Assembly (NCBI GenBank): GCA_937916185.1
Contig: CALGGD010000022.1
Span: forward strand, 1-15,093
DNA length: 15,093 nucleotides
Source: an uncultured Oxalobacter sp.
GTDB taxonomy: Bacteria > Pseudomonadota > Gammaproteobacteria > Burkholderiales > Burkholderiaceae_D
Reading direction: 5' to 3'
Shown piece after piece: positions 8,164 through 15,086 of the stretch. Position 1 is the first letter of the stretch, and every line of letters starts with the position of its first letter. The notes beneath the pieces are model-generated. The model was not told the origin of the DNA. It did not search any database and saw nothing but the letters and a program-made list of their open reading frames with translations. The position numbers and the translations under genes are program-made.

Positions 8164-8787
8164 ATGGCTGAAAAAATCATCAATGTTTCAGGTTTGGAAC
8201 CGTTCGGAAAAGGAGCGCACCGTAAATGCTTCCCGCACCCAGAGAATCCGGATCAGTGTATCAAGGTCATCTATAATCCATCGACCAGCGCGAAGAAAGA
8301 GATTATCAGGGAATTGAAGTATTACGAAGTGCTGAACCATACACTTAAAGACTGGCGCGGGGTGCCACGTTACTATGGTCAGGTCCAGACGGATATCGGT
8401 ACGGGCTATGTCTATGACCTGATCAAGAATTATGATGGGACACCGGCACAGACGTTGAAAACAATGATGACTGAATGTGAAACAACCGAGGATGCAGACA
8501 GGATTTTGGGGATTTTCCGCGACCTGAAACGGTATCTGCATGACAATGAGATTCAGACCCTGCCGCTTCAGTCCTATAATATCCTTTGTCAGAAGATTGG
8601 CCCTGATGAATATTGCCCGGTTGCCTGTGACAACTTGGGGGAGCGGGCAGGGATTCCTTTGACCCGTTGGTTCACTTTCCTTGGTCATCGAAAGTTGGAA
8701 CGCCGTTGGAAAGCGTTTATGGCAACGCCTTCTGTGAAAGCGTTTCTGGAAAAATTCGATATTGATCCAGATACAGTGGGTCGGTAA
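8164..8787 (+). CDS. yrbL: YrbL family kinase-like protein, copy 1
   Basis: This 207-aa protein matches the YrbL (PhoP regulatory network) family, about 210 aa in E. coli. FGKGAHRKCFPHPENPDQCIKV (14-35) resembles a kinase glycine-rich loop followed by the Lys strand (Lys34). LKDWRGVPRYYGQVQTDIGTGYVYDLI (61-87) is the conserved family core. SYNILC (137-142) and CDN (155-157) sit where catalytic-loop Asn and DFG-like residues occur in protein-kinase-fold enzymes. Function is unknown; in enterobacteria the gene is reported under PhoP and PmrA control. AAGGA (8158-8162) lies only one base before ATG 8164, too close for an ideal ribosome-binding site, but no better in-frame start fits the family N-terminus. 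It is divergent from manC. A clear paralogue lies at 12806-13417. Kinase activity is inference. Confidence 0.87.
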   Translation: MAEKIINVSGLEPFGKGAHRKCFPHPENPDQCIKVIYNPSTSAKKEIIRELKYYEVLNHTLKDWRGVPRYYGQVQTDIGTGYVYDLIKNYDGTPAQTLKTMMTECETTEDADRILGIFRDLKRYLHDNEIQTLPLQSYNILCQKIGPDEYCPVACDNLGERAGIPLTRWFTFLGHRKLERRWKAFMATPSVKAFLEKFDIDPDTVGR

Positions 8788-8808
8788 TCCAGATTAGATG
8801 CTATCCAT

Positions 8809-8847
8809 GCAACAGGGGCTGTCAGTGAATCTGACAGCCCCTGTTGC
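8809..8847. terminator. Perfect 17-bp hairpin between convergent genes
   Basis: Arms 8809-8825 and 8831-8847 (first arm GCAACAGGGGCTGTCAG) are perfectly complementary around TGAAT. The hairpin lies between the yrbL stop (8787) and the sulfatase stop (8867), as expected for a bidirectional terminator. Only a short T-poor tail follows on either strand, so termination may be partly factor-dependent. An RNA-stabilising 3' structure is the alternative. Confidence 0.72.
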
Positions 8848-8866
8848 TTGATAGATTGCCCTTTCC

Positions 8867-10732
8867 TTATTTCCTGAGATAGCGGGAACTTTCTTCGAGA
8901 ATAGTAGGCATGAAAGCTGGCGGTGTCGTATCAGCCGCAGGCTGGTAGTGCGTGTCCAGATACTGCAAGGCACCAGTCTGGTTGATCAGGATAATCCGGT
9001 TCGGTTCAATAAAGGCATCCTGGCTGTAGTTGCTGATATAGACCCAGTTCCGGCGGTTTTCCTGTGTAAAGAGCGGGGTGCCAACTGAGTAATCTGTGGT
9101 TGGATTCTTGCAGCCCAACGCCTGTGGCAACAGGGTTGGTGCCATATCCAAGCCGGATGTCCGGTAATCGATATGGCCTTTGTCTTTGCCTGGCCAATGG
9201 ATGACCAGAGGGACTTTGGTCTGGTATTCCATGAAGTTGCCATTGTGTCCCCAGTAGTTCTGACGGCTGTCGTTGAATTCTTCACCATGGTCGGAACTGA
9301 CAACAACAATGGTTTTGTCCAGCAGGTTTTTCTGTTTCAGGTAAGTCAGCACTTTACCGATGTTGATGTCTGCATAATGGACGGCATTCTTATAACGGTT
9401 CAGGTAAGGCTGCGGGTCAAAGTCGTTGTTCAGCTGCAGGTTGTTGACTTCCTCCCAATAGGGCTTGAACAGCGTATGTTGCGGTTCTTCTGGGAAATCA
9501 TAGGCATGGACGTTGTCAAAGAAGATGAAGCTGAAGAATGGCTTGTCGGCTGGCAGTTGGCTGTGCCAGAGCATGAAATCCTCAACGGCGTTGTCATCGC
9601 GTTGATAGACCCGTGAACCACGTGGATTGATGCGCAGGTTGTCGACACCGGCAAAGACTGTCCGGTTGAATTCAGGCATGGTCAGGCCTGCTCCTGTAAA
9701 GGCATTGATGGCATACTGCCGTTGCTGCAAAGCCTGAACCAGGATGGAAGGTGTTTTGGTTGCAAGCGCTTTCTGCCAGTAGGAGCCAGGAAGTCCGGTG
9801 AACAGGGTGAAGATACCGTGGCGGGTATTGATGCCACCTGACAGATGGTCGTTGAATTGGATGTTTTCCTGCGCAAATGCCCAAGCGTTTGGCATGATAT
9901 CCTGCCTGAGCATGTCTGCACGCACAGCATCCACAAAAAGGAAGACGATGTTGTATTGAGGAACCTGACCACTGCAATCCAGGGGACTGAGTGGATAGTT
10001 CATCTTGTTCTTCGAGTTCTGAAGGTTCAGGTTGTTGGCATTGACGGTGTTTGCATCAACAATCTTCCATTTAATCAGCAGCCGGTTGAAGGTCAAGGGC
10101 TTGTTCAGGGGCATGACTTCCGAGACAGCTGTCAATGTCTGTTTGTGGAAGGCGTAGGCAAAGCCGTAAGAAATCTGGCTGAAGAGGAACAATCCCAACA
10201 ATGTCCAGAAAGCGGTTTTTGTGCGGTTCCATTTCCGGCTGATGATTCCAGCAATGAACAGGCATATCGCGGTTGCAATCAGGACGGCAATGGTCAATAG
10301 GATGATCTGGATGACCATCCCAAATGTAAACTGGACAATCTGCCCGCCACCGAAGAAGGTCATCTGGATCATCGCCAGATTCGGATGCAGGCGGAACAGG
10401 TTGAAGACAAAAGTGTCAGCGGTGATGAATATGAGGAAACTGGCGCAGAGGATATATTGGATAATCAGTGCGGTTTTCCTGAAATGCTTACGGTGTAGGA
10501 AATAGGCAGGCAATGTTGCCAACATCAGCCAGAAACCATACCAACCGATACCGTACAGTCCAAAATAAAGGTAACTGCCAAGCCCCCAGTCTGCTGTACC
10601 ATAAACAGACAGGTTACGCCCCAAAATCAAAGTACCTAATAAGGCAATGATGCATGCGCTGCAGACATAGTAAAAGAAATGGCCTGTAGCGTTGTCAGAG
10701 CCAAATCTGGAGCTGAATCGCACTCGTTTCAT
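8867..10732 (-). CDS. YejM/PbgA-like membrane sulfatase-fold protein
   Basis: This 621-aa inner-membrane protein has five likely N-terminal transmembrane segments (about 20-38, 52-78, 88-110, 137-163, 174-194), a linker, then a periplasmic sulfatase-type domain from YNIVFLFVDAVRADML (260-275). It resembles E. coli YejM/PbgA (586 aa; DUF3413 plus sulfatase) throughout, including SGGINTRHGIFTLFTG (298-313), TKVPLVIHWPG (505-515) and DMAPTLL (529-535). E. coli YejM senses periplasmic LPS and restrains LpxC degradation through LapB-FtsH. Unlike recalled E. coli YejM, the metal-site residues of active relatives are present: Asp268, Thr303 (nucleophile position), Asp481-His482 (SSDHGEEF) and His496 (WGHNGNF). 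It may therefore be enzymatic, for example a phosphoethanolamine transferase or hydrolase. It starts 24 nt after the msbA stop, so it is probably co-transcribed with msbA. Confidence 0.87.
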   Translation of the reverse strand: MKRVRFSSRFGSDNATGHFFYYVCSACIIALLGTLILGRNLSVYGTADWGLGSYLYFGLYGIGWYGFWLMLATLPAYFLHRKHFRKTALIIQYILCASFLIFITADTFVFNLFRLHPNLAMIQMTFFGGGQIVQFTFGMVIQIILLTIAVLIATAICLFIAGIISRKWNRTKTAFWTLLGLFLFSQISYGFAYAFHKQTLTAVSEVMPLNKPLTFNRLLIKWKIVDANTVNANNLNLQNSKNKMNYPLSPLDCSGQVPQYNIVFLFVDAVRADMLRQDIMPNAWAFAQENIQFNDHLSGGINTRHGIFTLFTGLPGSYWQKALATKTPSILVQALQQRQYAINAFTGAGLTMPEFNRTVFAGVDNLRINPRGSRVYQRDDNAVEDFMLWHSQLPADKPFFSFIFFDNVHAYDFPEEPQHTLFKPYWEEVNNLQLNNDFDPQPYLNRYKNAVHYADINIGKVLTYLKQKNLLDKTIVVVSSDHGEEFNDSRQNYWGHNGNFMEYQTKVPLVIHWPGKDKGHIDYRTSGLDMAPTLLPQALGCKNPTTDYSVGTPLFTQENRRNWVYISNYSQDAFIEPNRIILINQTGALQYLDTHYQPAADTTPPAFMPTILEESSRYLRK

Positions 10733-10756
10733 GAGGTTTTTCCGATTGGAGGTAAC

Positions 10757-11914
10757 TTATGCAACTTCCTGCATGGTTTCAACGGGCATGGAAGGCTTAT
10801 CCTGCTTTTTTGCAGGTTTGTCTGCTGTTGACTCTTCTGCTGGTTCGGCTTTAAGCGTATGCAGGCCTTTCTGGAACTGGGTATTGTACAAAGCTCTATA
10901 GACGCCACTTTCGATGGTCATCAGTTCGTCATGGGTACCAGTCTCGACGATTTCACCTTCGTTGACAACGACAATCCTGTCTGCATTACGGACAGTGGAA
11001 AGCCGATGGGCAATGACAAAAACGGTACGGTCTTTCATCAGGTTCTCGATGGCTTTCTGGACAACAACTTCAGATTTGTTGTCCAGTGCAGAGGTGGCTT
11101 CGTCCAGAATGATGATAGGGGCGTTCTTGATGAAGGCACGGGCAATGGCGACACGCTGTTTCTGCCCACCAGAAAGCAGGACGCCCCGTTCACCGATCCG
11201 GGTATCCAAACCATCCTTCTGGGATTTGATGAAGTCGGTCAAGAAAGCCATATCCAATGCTGCCATGATTTCTTCATCGGTGGCATCCGGTTTACCGATT
11301 TTGACATTGTCGCGGACGGTCCCATCAAACAGGAAATTGTCTTGGAAGACGACTGCCATCTTATCCCGGAGGCTTTCCAAGGTCATATCCCGGATATCGA
11401 TACCGTCAATGAAAATCCCGCCTTTTCTAGTGGTGACATCATAAAAACGGGGAATCAGGTTGACGATGGTTGATTTACCCCCCCCTGAATTGCCGACCAG
11501 AGCGATGCTCTGACCGACCTTGACATTCAGGTTGATTTTCTTCAGGACAGGAACGCCTTTCTTGTAACTGAAATCCACATTCCTGAATTCAATAGTGTCT
11601 TTGACTTCTTTCAGTTCAACCGCGTTTTCTTTGTCACGGATTGGTGGTGTCCGTTCCAGCAGGCTGAAGCAGCGTTCAACTGCCATGAAAGAGAAAGTGA
11701 CTTTATTGAACTGATTGCCGATGTGTTTCATCGGGTTATAAAGCAGCAGCAATGCAGTGATGAAAGAAACAAAAGCACCAGTTGTGAGCTCACCAGAGAT
11801 AATCAGATGGGAACCATAACCGATTGCAGCAGCGACACCCAAGGATGTCGTGATGTGCATCATCGGTGTCAGCCAGGCAGTACGTTGGGTCATCTTGATA
11901 CTCAGATGGAACAA
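10757..11914 (-). CDS. MsbA C-terminal part (TM5-6 and ATPase domain) after the in-frame stop
   Basis: This frame continues the upstream msbA frame directly after TAA 11920-11918; the nominal start is TTG at 11914, with no Shine-Dalgarno sequence, so independent translation is doubtful. Counting from that TTG, residues about 18-62 are the last two transmembrane helices. The nucleotide-binding domain follows: Walker A GNSGGGKST (141-149), Q-loop VVFQDN (188-193), signature LLSGGQKQR (246-254), Walker B IIILDEATSALD (267-278) and switch His303 (IAHRLS). Its motifs are all intact and unlike those of a decaying gene. The tail of about 30 residues after the domain (PAEES...MQEVA) is Lys/Glu/Pro-rich and unrelated to MsbA. 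The Walker A Gly codons include an 8-G run on the coding strand (11485-11478). Confidence 0.85.
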   Translation of the reverse strand: MFHLSIKMTQRTAWLTPMMHITTSLGVAAAIGYGSHLIISGELTTGAFVSFITALLLLYNPMKHIGNQFNKVTFSFMAVERCFSLLERTPPIRDKENAVELKEVKDTIEFRNVDFSYKKGVPVLKKINLNVKVGQSIALVGNSGGGKSTIVNLIPRFYDVTTRKGGIFIDGIDIRDMTLESLRDKMAVVFQDNFLFDGTVRDNVKIGKPDATDEEIMAALDMAFLTDFIKSQKDGLDTRIGERGVLLSGGQKQRVAIARAFIKNAPIIILDEATSALDNKSEVVVQKAIENLMKDRTVFVIAHRLSTVRNADRIVVVNEGEIVETGTHDELMTIESGVYRALYNTQFQKGLHTLKAEPAEESTADKPAKKQDKPSMPVETMQEVA

Positions 11915-11917
11915 TTC

Positions 11918-12649
11918 TTACATCACACCAGAAAACTTCATTTTCTGGTTTTCTTGATAGTTGTAAGCCGTGATGGTCCGGTTGCCAGCATAAGTCTCAT
12001 TCATCATGGTGATACTTTTTGCCATGACATTGACACTTTGACGCATGACACTTTTAATCATATTGCGGATGCGGGTCACAGGATAGAATGTAACCCCCAG
12101 AATGATGATGGCAATAATAGACAGTTGCCATGAGTTATAGAGCAGTACGAAAACCAAGGAAACCGATGAGAAAAAACGGGAAACAAACAGGCGGACATTG
12201 TCCAATAAGCCAGAACATGCTTGGTCGGCATCGTTATTGAACCGTTGGACGATAACTCCCGAGTTTCGTGTGTCGAAAAAAGCCGCTTCAAAATCAAGGA
12301 GTTTATTGAACAGTGCCTGTTTCAGGTCATTTGAGATATGCCTGCCCAACCAAGTGTTCAGATAGGTGACAGCATAAGTCAAGGCACCTTGGACAACGGT
12401 AAGACCAACAATAAAAGCTGGAACCCACCAAGCTTGCCCAGAAGTTGCTGAGTCTTTGACCAACACAACATCCAAGAAGGGGCGTAAGCTCCAGGCAACG
12501 ATGGCATCCATGGAACCAACTGGAAAACAGAGCAGCATTGCAATCAATGCCCGGAACCAATAGGGCTTGACGAAAGGCCACATCCGTTTGTAGTTCTGGA
12601 CAAAGTGCTGGTTATTGAATTTCTTAGATAACTTTTCTTTTATTCCCAT
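11918..12649 (-). CDS. MsbA N-terminal part (TM1-4), ended by an in-frame stop
   Basis: From ATG 12649 this gives 243 residues, then TAA at 11920-11918. It contains the N-terminal elbow (YKRMWPFVKPYWFRALIAML, about 20-39) and transmembrane helices around 31-55, 75-97, 139-157 and 160-178. It also carries the coupling-helix region FDTRNSGVIVQRFNNDADQ typical of type IV ABC exporters of the MsbA family (compare FFDKQSTGTLLSRITYDSEQ in E. coli). It stops within the long helical extension before TM5, so alone it could not form a transporter half. The preceding gap of 156 bases carries a putative extended -10, and yrbL copy 2 lies upstream on the same strand. Confidence 0.85.
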   Translation of the reverse strand: MGIKEKLSKKFNNQHFVQNYKRMWPFVKPYWFRALIAMLLCFPVGSMDAIVAWSLRPFLDVVLVKDSATSGQAWWVPAFIVGLTVVQGALTYAVTYLNTWLGRHISNDLKQALFNKLLDFEAAFFDTRNSGVIVQRFNNDADQACSGLLDNVRLFVSRFFSSVSLVFVLLYNSWQLSIIAIIILGVTFYPVTRIRNMIKSVMRQSVNVMAKSITMMNETYAGNRTITAYNYQENQKMKFSGVM

Positions 12650-12739
12650 AAGGCATCAAGTCTTACTTTGGCGGTTTCTGGAACCGTTCTGCTTTAGGCG
12701 TTGCTTATCAGGCAAAGACACTATTATCTGCAATCTATC

Positions 12740-12748
12740 ATTCTAGCA
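12740..12748 (-). promoter_or_regulatory. Putative extended -10 element for msbA-yejM
   Basis: On the minus strand TGCTAGAAT (12748-12740) is the same extended -10 string as before waaP; it lies 90 bases upstream of the msbA ATG. No convincing -35 precedes it. The rest of the 12650-12805 gap shows no gene and only short inverted repeats. Confidence 0.35.
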
Positions 12749-12805
12749 GAATGCTTTGCCCTTATGCAGATTTGACTGTTTCCAGATACTGGGACCGGGC
12801 ATGAT

Positions 12806-13417
12806 TCACGCAATCAGCGCTTTCCCATCGATATCATATTTTGTGAGGAATTCAACAACGAGCGGTAGCTTGATGAACCGTTCCCAACGTTTCTGCTGGG
12901 AGCTGTCTCCAATAGACTGGAACCAGTGGGACCAAGGAATGACCGAGCTCCTGCCTAGATTGTCGCAGATGACAGGAACCGTCTCGGATTCAGATATCCG
13001 CCTGCAGAGGACATTGTGCGGATTCATTGTGATGGTCAGGATATGGTTGTCACGGATGTATTTTTTCAGCTGTAGGATTAAATCCACGATTTTCTGTGCC
13101 TGTTCAGGTGAGTCGCAGGATTCCATCGCATCATCCAGTGTGATGGAAGGCGTACCGTCGTAATCCAAAATCAGGTCAAAGACATAACCAATCCCCATAT
13201 TGGTCTCAACCGTGCCATGGAATCTGGGAATACCGCTCCAGTCTTTCAGATAACTTTGGATATGGTTGTAATACCGCATTTCATTCTTGATGCCACGCAG
13301 TTCACTTTTTGTAACGTCGTGAAGGACCTTGATGCATAACTGCCCGTTTTCAGGATGGGGGTAGCAGCTGCGGTGTGCGCCAGTGCCTAACGGTTTGCTT
13401 TTGGACAGGTCAATCAC
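12806..13417 (-). CDS. yrbL: YrbL family kinase-like protein, copy 2
   Basis: This 203-aa protein is counted from a GTG at 13417, chosen because VIDLSKSKPLGTGAHRSCY then aligns with recalled E. coli YrbL (MIRLSEQSPLGTGRHRKCY) and AAGAAG lies a few bases upstream. A TTG at 13453 would add 12 residues. Visible: glycine-rich loop LGTGAHRSCYPHPEN (10-24), CIKV with Lys30, LKDWSGIPRFHGTVETNMGIGYVFDLILDYDGTPSITL, then NPHNVLC and ICDNLG near the C-terminal third. It is nearer to E. coli YrbL than copy 1 is (for example SGIPRFHGTVET, RRISESETVPVICDN). It is the first gene upstream of msbA and yejM on the same strand, which ties it to LPS export. The biochemical function of the family is unknown; a protein-kinase-like fold is suggested by the loop/Lys/Asn/Asp order. 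Confidence 0.88.
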   Translation of the reverse strand: MIDLSKSKPLGTGAHRSCYPHPENGQLCIKVLHDVTKSELRGIKNEMRYYNHIQSYLKDWSGIPRFHGTVETNMGIGYVFDLILDYDGTPSITLDDAMESCDSPEQAQKIVDLILQLKKYIRDNHILTITMNPHNVLCRRISESETVPVICDNLGRSSVIPWSHWFQSIGDSSQQKRWERFIKLPLVVEFLTKYDIDGKALIA

Positions 13418-13452
13418 TTGGTTCTTCTTTCTGATAAGGCTATCTGCAATCA

Positions 13453-13477
13453 AGCTTTTACAAGCTGGGTAAAAGCT
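13453..13477. promoter_or_regulatory. Perfect 9-bp inverted repeat upstream of yrbL copy 2
   Basis: AGCTTTTAC (13453-13461) and GTAAAAGCT (13469-13477) are exact inverted arms with a 7-base spacer, 36-60 bases before the chosen GTG start. It could be an operator or a 5'-UTR hairpin. It abuts the alternative TTG start, which would be buried in the structure, supporting the downstream GTG. Confidence 0.4.
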
Positions 13478-13733
13478 GTTCTCCAGTACAGTTTACCACT
13501 GATCATCTATGGCAAAAAGCAACATGAATCGCCTGTTTTTTAAGATTCGCAATCATTTTTGCTGGACAATACAACCAGTTATGTTTACATTCTTGCCATT
13601 GTTTTCAGGCGGGATGGATACCAAGCAGAGAATGGCCTGAAAAATGGATTGACAGAGCGGGTTGCCGTCCCGGCAGGGTTAATGGCTGTCACCCGGTCTC
13701 TGATGGAAGCCAGTTCCTTGATTTTTTCCAAGC
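13478..13733. other. Non-coding gap between divergent yrbL copy 2 and scpB
   Basis: No gene is supported here. It holds an inverted repeat, TTTTCAGGC (13602-13610) with GCCTGAAAA (13635-13643), and a TTGACA (13649-13654) without a -10 at normal spacing. A 43-codon frame at 13509-13640 has no ribosome-binding site and no recognisable features. The scpB promoter should lie here but could not be assigned. Confidence 0.4.
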
Positions 13734-14342
13734 ATGAAGATTGATGAGGCGAAGAAAGTCCTCGAAGCAGTCCTGTTATGCGCACAGCAGCCATTGCCCT
13801 TGGATGATCTTGTCAGATTGTTTGTCGATACCGATGACCTGTTTGTCAGGCAGAAAAAGGATGCAGTCTCTTCATCCATGACTGCACAGCGTTGCCGTCA
13901 GCTGCTTTATGACCTGCAGTATGATTGGTCGGACAGGGGGCTTGAACTGGTCTGTCTGCCAGATGGATGGCGGTTCCAGAGCCGGTCAGAGATGAAGCCT
14001 TATTTCGACCGGCTGAGGCAGGAAAAGCCGTTGCGCTACAGCCGGGCAACGATGGAAATCCTGGCGGTCATTGCTTACAGCCAGCCAGTGACCCGGGGGG
14101 ATATCGAGCAGATCCGTGGCGTGGCAGTCAATACCCAGTCCATCAGGACATTGGAGGAGCGGGGCTGGATTGAAGTCATTGGACACCGTGAAGCGCCTGG
14201 ACGTCCGGCATTGTTTGCAACGACTGCACAGTTCCTGGATGACCTTGGCTTGCAGTCGTTGAAGGAATTGCCGCCTTTGGAAGAACTGAGGGAAGCGGAT
14301 CTGTTGCAGCCGGAACTCGACCTTGGCCAGAAAGCAGAATGA
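13734..14342 (+). CDS. scpB: Segregation and condensation protein ScpB
   Basis: This 202-aa winged-helix protein is the kite subunit that, with the kleisin ScpA, binds SMC to compact and segregate chromosomes. The N-terminal IDEAKKVLEAVLLCAQQPLPLDDL (3-26) is the typical ScpB opening. YSRATMEILAVIAYSQPVTRGDIEQIRGVAVNTQSIRTLEERGWIEVIGHREAPGRPALFATT is the highly conserved second winged helix. An in-frame TGA at 13719-13721 limits the 5' end, so ATG 13734 is the natural start, although no Shine-Dalgarno sequence is visible. scpA is not immediately upstream as it often is; the neighbour there is yrbL on the other strand. The stop directly abuts the rluB start, a common scpB-rluB arrangement. Confidence 0.95.
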   Translation: MKIDEAKKVLEAVLLCAQQPLPLDDLVRLFVDTDDLFVRQKKDAVSSSMTAQRCRQLLYDLQYDWSDRGLELVCLPDGWRFQSRSEMKPYFDRLRQEKPLRYSRATMEILAVIAYSQPVTRGDIEQIRGVAVNTQSIRTLEERGWIEVIGHREAPGRPALFATTAQFLDDLGLQSLKELPPLEELREADLLQPELDLGQKAE

Positions 14343-15086
14343 ATGGAAACAGGCAGCATGGATGGAACCTGCATTGCCGGATTGATGAAAACTGAGATGA
14401 ATACAAACGAAGAAATGGAATCACAGGTATCAGAGGAGGTTTCTGAAAAACCGGAAACAATGACTGATAAGCCGAAGACGGGGTATACGGGCAGAAAAAC
14501 AGCTAAGACTGGTATCGGGAAAGGTAAACCAGCTGACAAGGCAACCCGTCAGGGAAAGAAAAAAACTGCTGTTGCAGACAGCCCAGACGATGTCTTCAAT
14601 TATGTGACTTCCGATTCCTTTGATCAGGAAAACAGCGTCCAGGCAGAAAAAGATGCGCTGAAACAGAAAAAGGTCAGGCGTGAATTGACCGCTGAGGACG
14701 ATGCGCCAAAACTGCATAAAGTACTGGCAGAAGCAGGTCTGGGATCCCGGCGTGATATGGAAGAGCTGATTATCGCTGGCAGGGTCTCTGTCAATGGGGA
14801 ACCTGCCCATATTGGTCAGCGGATTCTGCCAACAGACCAGGTCCGTTTCAATGGTCGTTTGATTCAGCGTAAAGTCACCAAATCATTGCCCAAGGTGCTG
14901 GTTTACCATAAGCCTGCCGGTGAGATTGTCAGCCGTGACGATCCGGAAAAACGGCCATCTGTTTTTGATGGACTGCCGAATCTGAGGAACAGTAAATGGC
15001 TGGCGGTTGGTCGTCTGGACTTCAACACAGAAGGCCTGTTGCTGTTCACCAATTCCGGTGACTTGGCAACAGGCCTTCTGTGTTGA
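14343..15086 (+). CDS. rluB: 23S rRNA pseudouridine synthase RluB, 3' truncated by contig end
   Basis: RluB modifies a uridine of 23S rRNA (position 2605 in E. coli numbering). The first about 115 residues are a Lys/Thr/Glu-rich, low-complexity extension. An S4 RNA-binding domain follows, [21 protein letters not shown] (123-143), then the RsuA/RluB catalytic domain with [20 protein letters not shown] (223-242), Asp226 being the catalytic aspartate. After GDLA the family expects Asn-Arg and more than 100 further residues. Instead the sequence folds back on itself (15066-15093), giving TGLLC and a spurious TGA at 15084-15086. The real gene continues beyond the window. ATG 14343 abuts the scpB stop; downstream Mets (residue 15 or 19) are alternative starts. 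Confidence 0.92.
   Translation: METGSMDGTCIAGLMKTEMNTNEEMESQVSEEVSEKPETMTDKPKTGYTGRKTAKTGIGKGKPADKATRQGKKKTAVADSPDDVFNYVTSDSFDQENSVQAEKDALKQKKVRRELTAEDDAPKLHKVLAEAGLGSRRDMEELIIAGRVSVNGEPAHIGQRILPTDQVRFNGRLIQRKVTKSLPKVLVYHKPAGEIVSRDDPEKRPSVFDGLPNLRNSKWLAVGRLDFNTEGLLLFTNSGDLATGLLC

Larger units (their letters stand above)
10757..12649 (-). pseudogene. msbA: msbA lipid A/LPS flippase interrupted by a single in-frame TAA
   Basis: Read as one unit this is 631 codons including the terminal stop, with a single internal TAA at codon 244, and encodes a full half-transporter (TMD then NBD) close in layout to E. coli MsbA (582 aa). Both sides of the stop are in the same frame and align continuously with the family (FSGVM-stop-ELFHLSIKMTQRT), so there is no frameshift or deletion. 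One base change would restore CAA, AAA or GAA. MsbA flips lipid A-core across the inner membrane using ATP and is normally essential. A true knockout is therefore unlikely unless a second copy exists elsewhere. A sequencing or assembly error, a recent mutation in a mixed population, or stop readthrough are the alternatives. Other lipid-exporting ABC proteins cannot be fully excluded as the identity. Confidence 0.75.

Noticed and set aside
5573..10300. Several 90-170-codon plus-strand frames opposite manB, manC and the sulfatase gene
   Set aside because: Each is antisense to a clear conserved gene, with no motif and no initiation signal.
10859..11473. 204-codon open frame on the plus strand opposite msbA
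   Set aside because: It lies wholly antisense to the conserved ATPase domain, shows no family motif or ribosome-binding site, and is explained by the codon bias of the minus-strand gene.
13509..13640. 43-codon ATG frame in the yrbL-scpB gap
   Set aside because: No Shine-Dalgarno sequence or conserved features; it contains an inverted repeat that fits a non-coding role better.
13559..13744. 61-codon frame overlapping the scpB start
   Set aside because: It starts at TTG without a ribosome-binding site, has no recognisable content and overlaps scpB out of frame.
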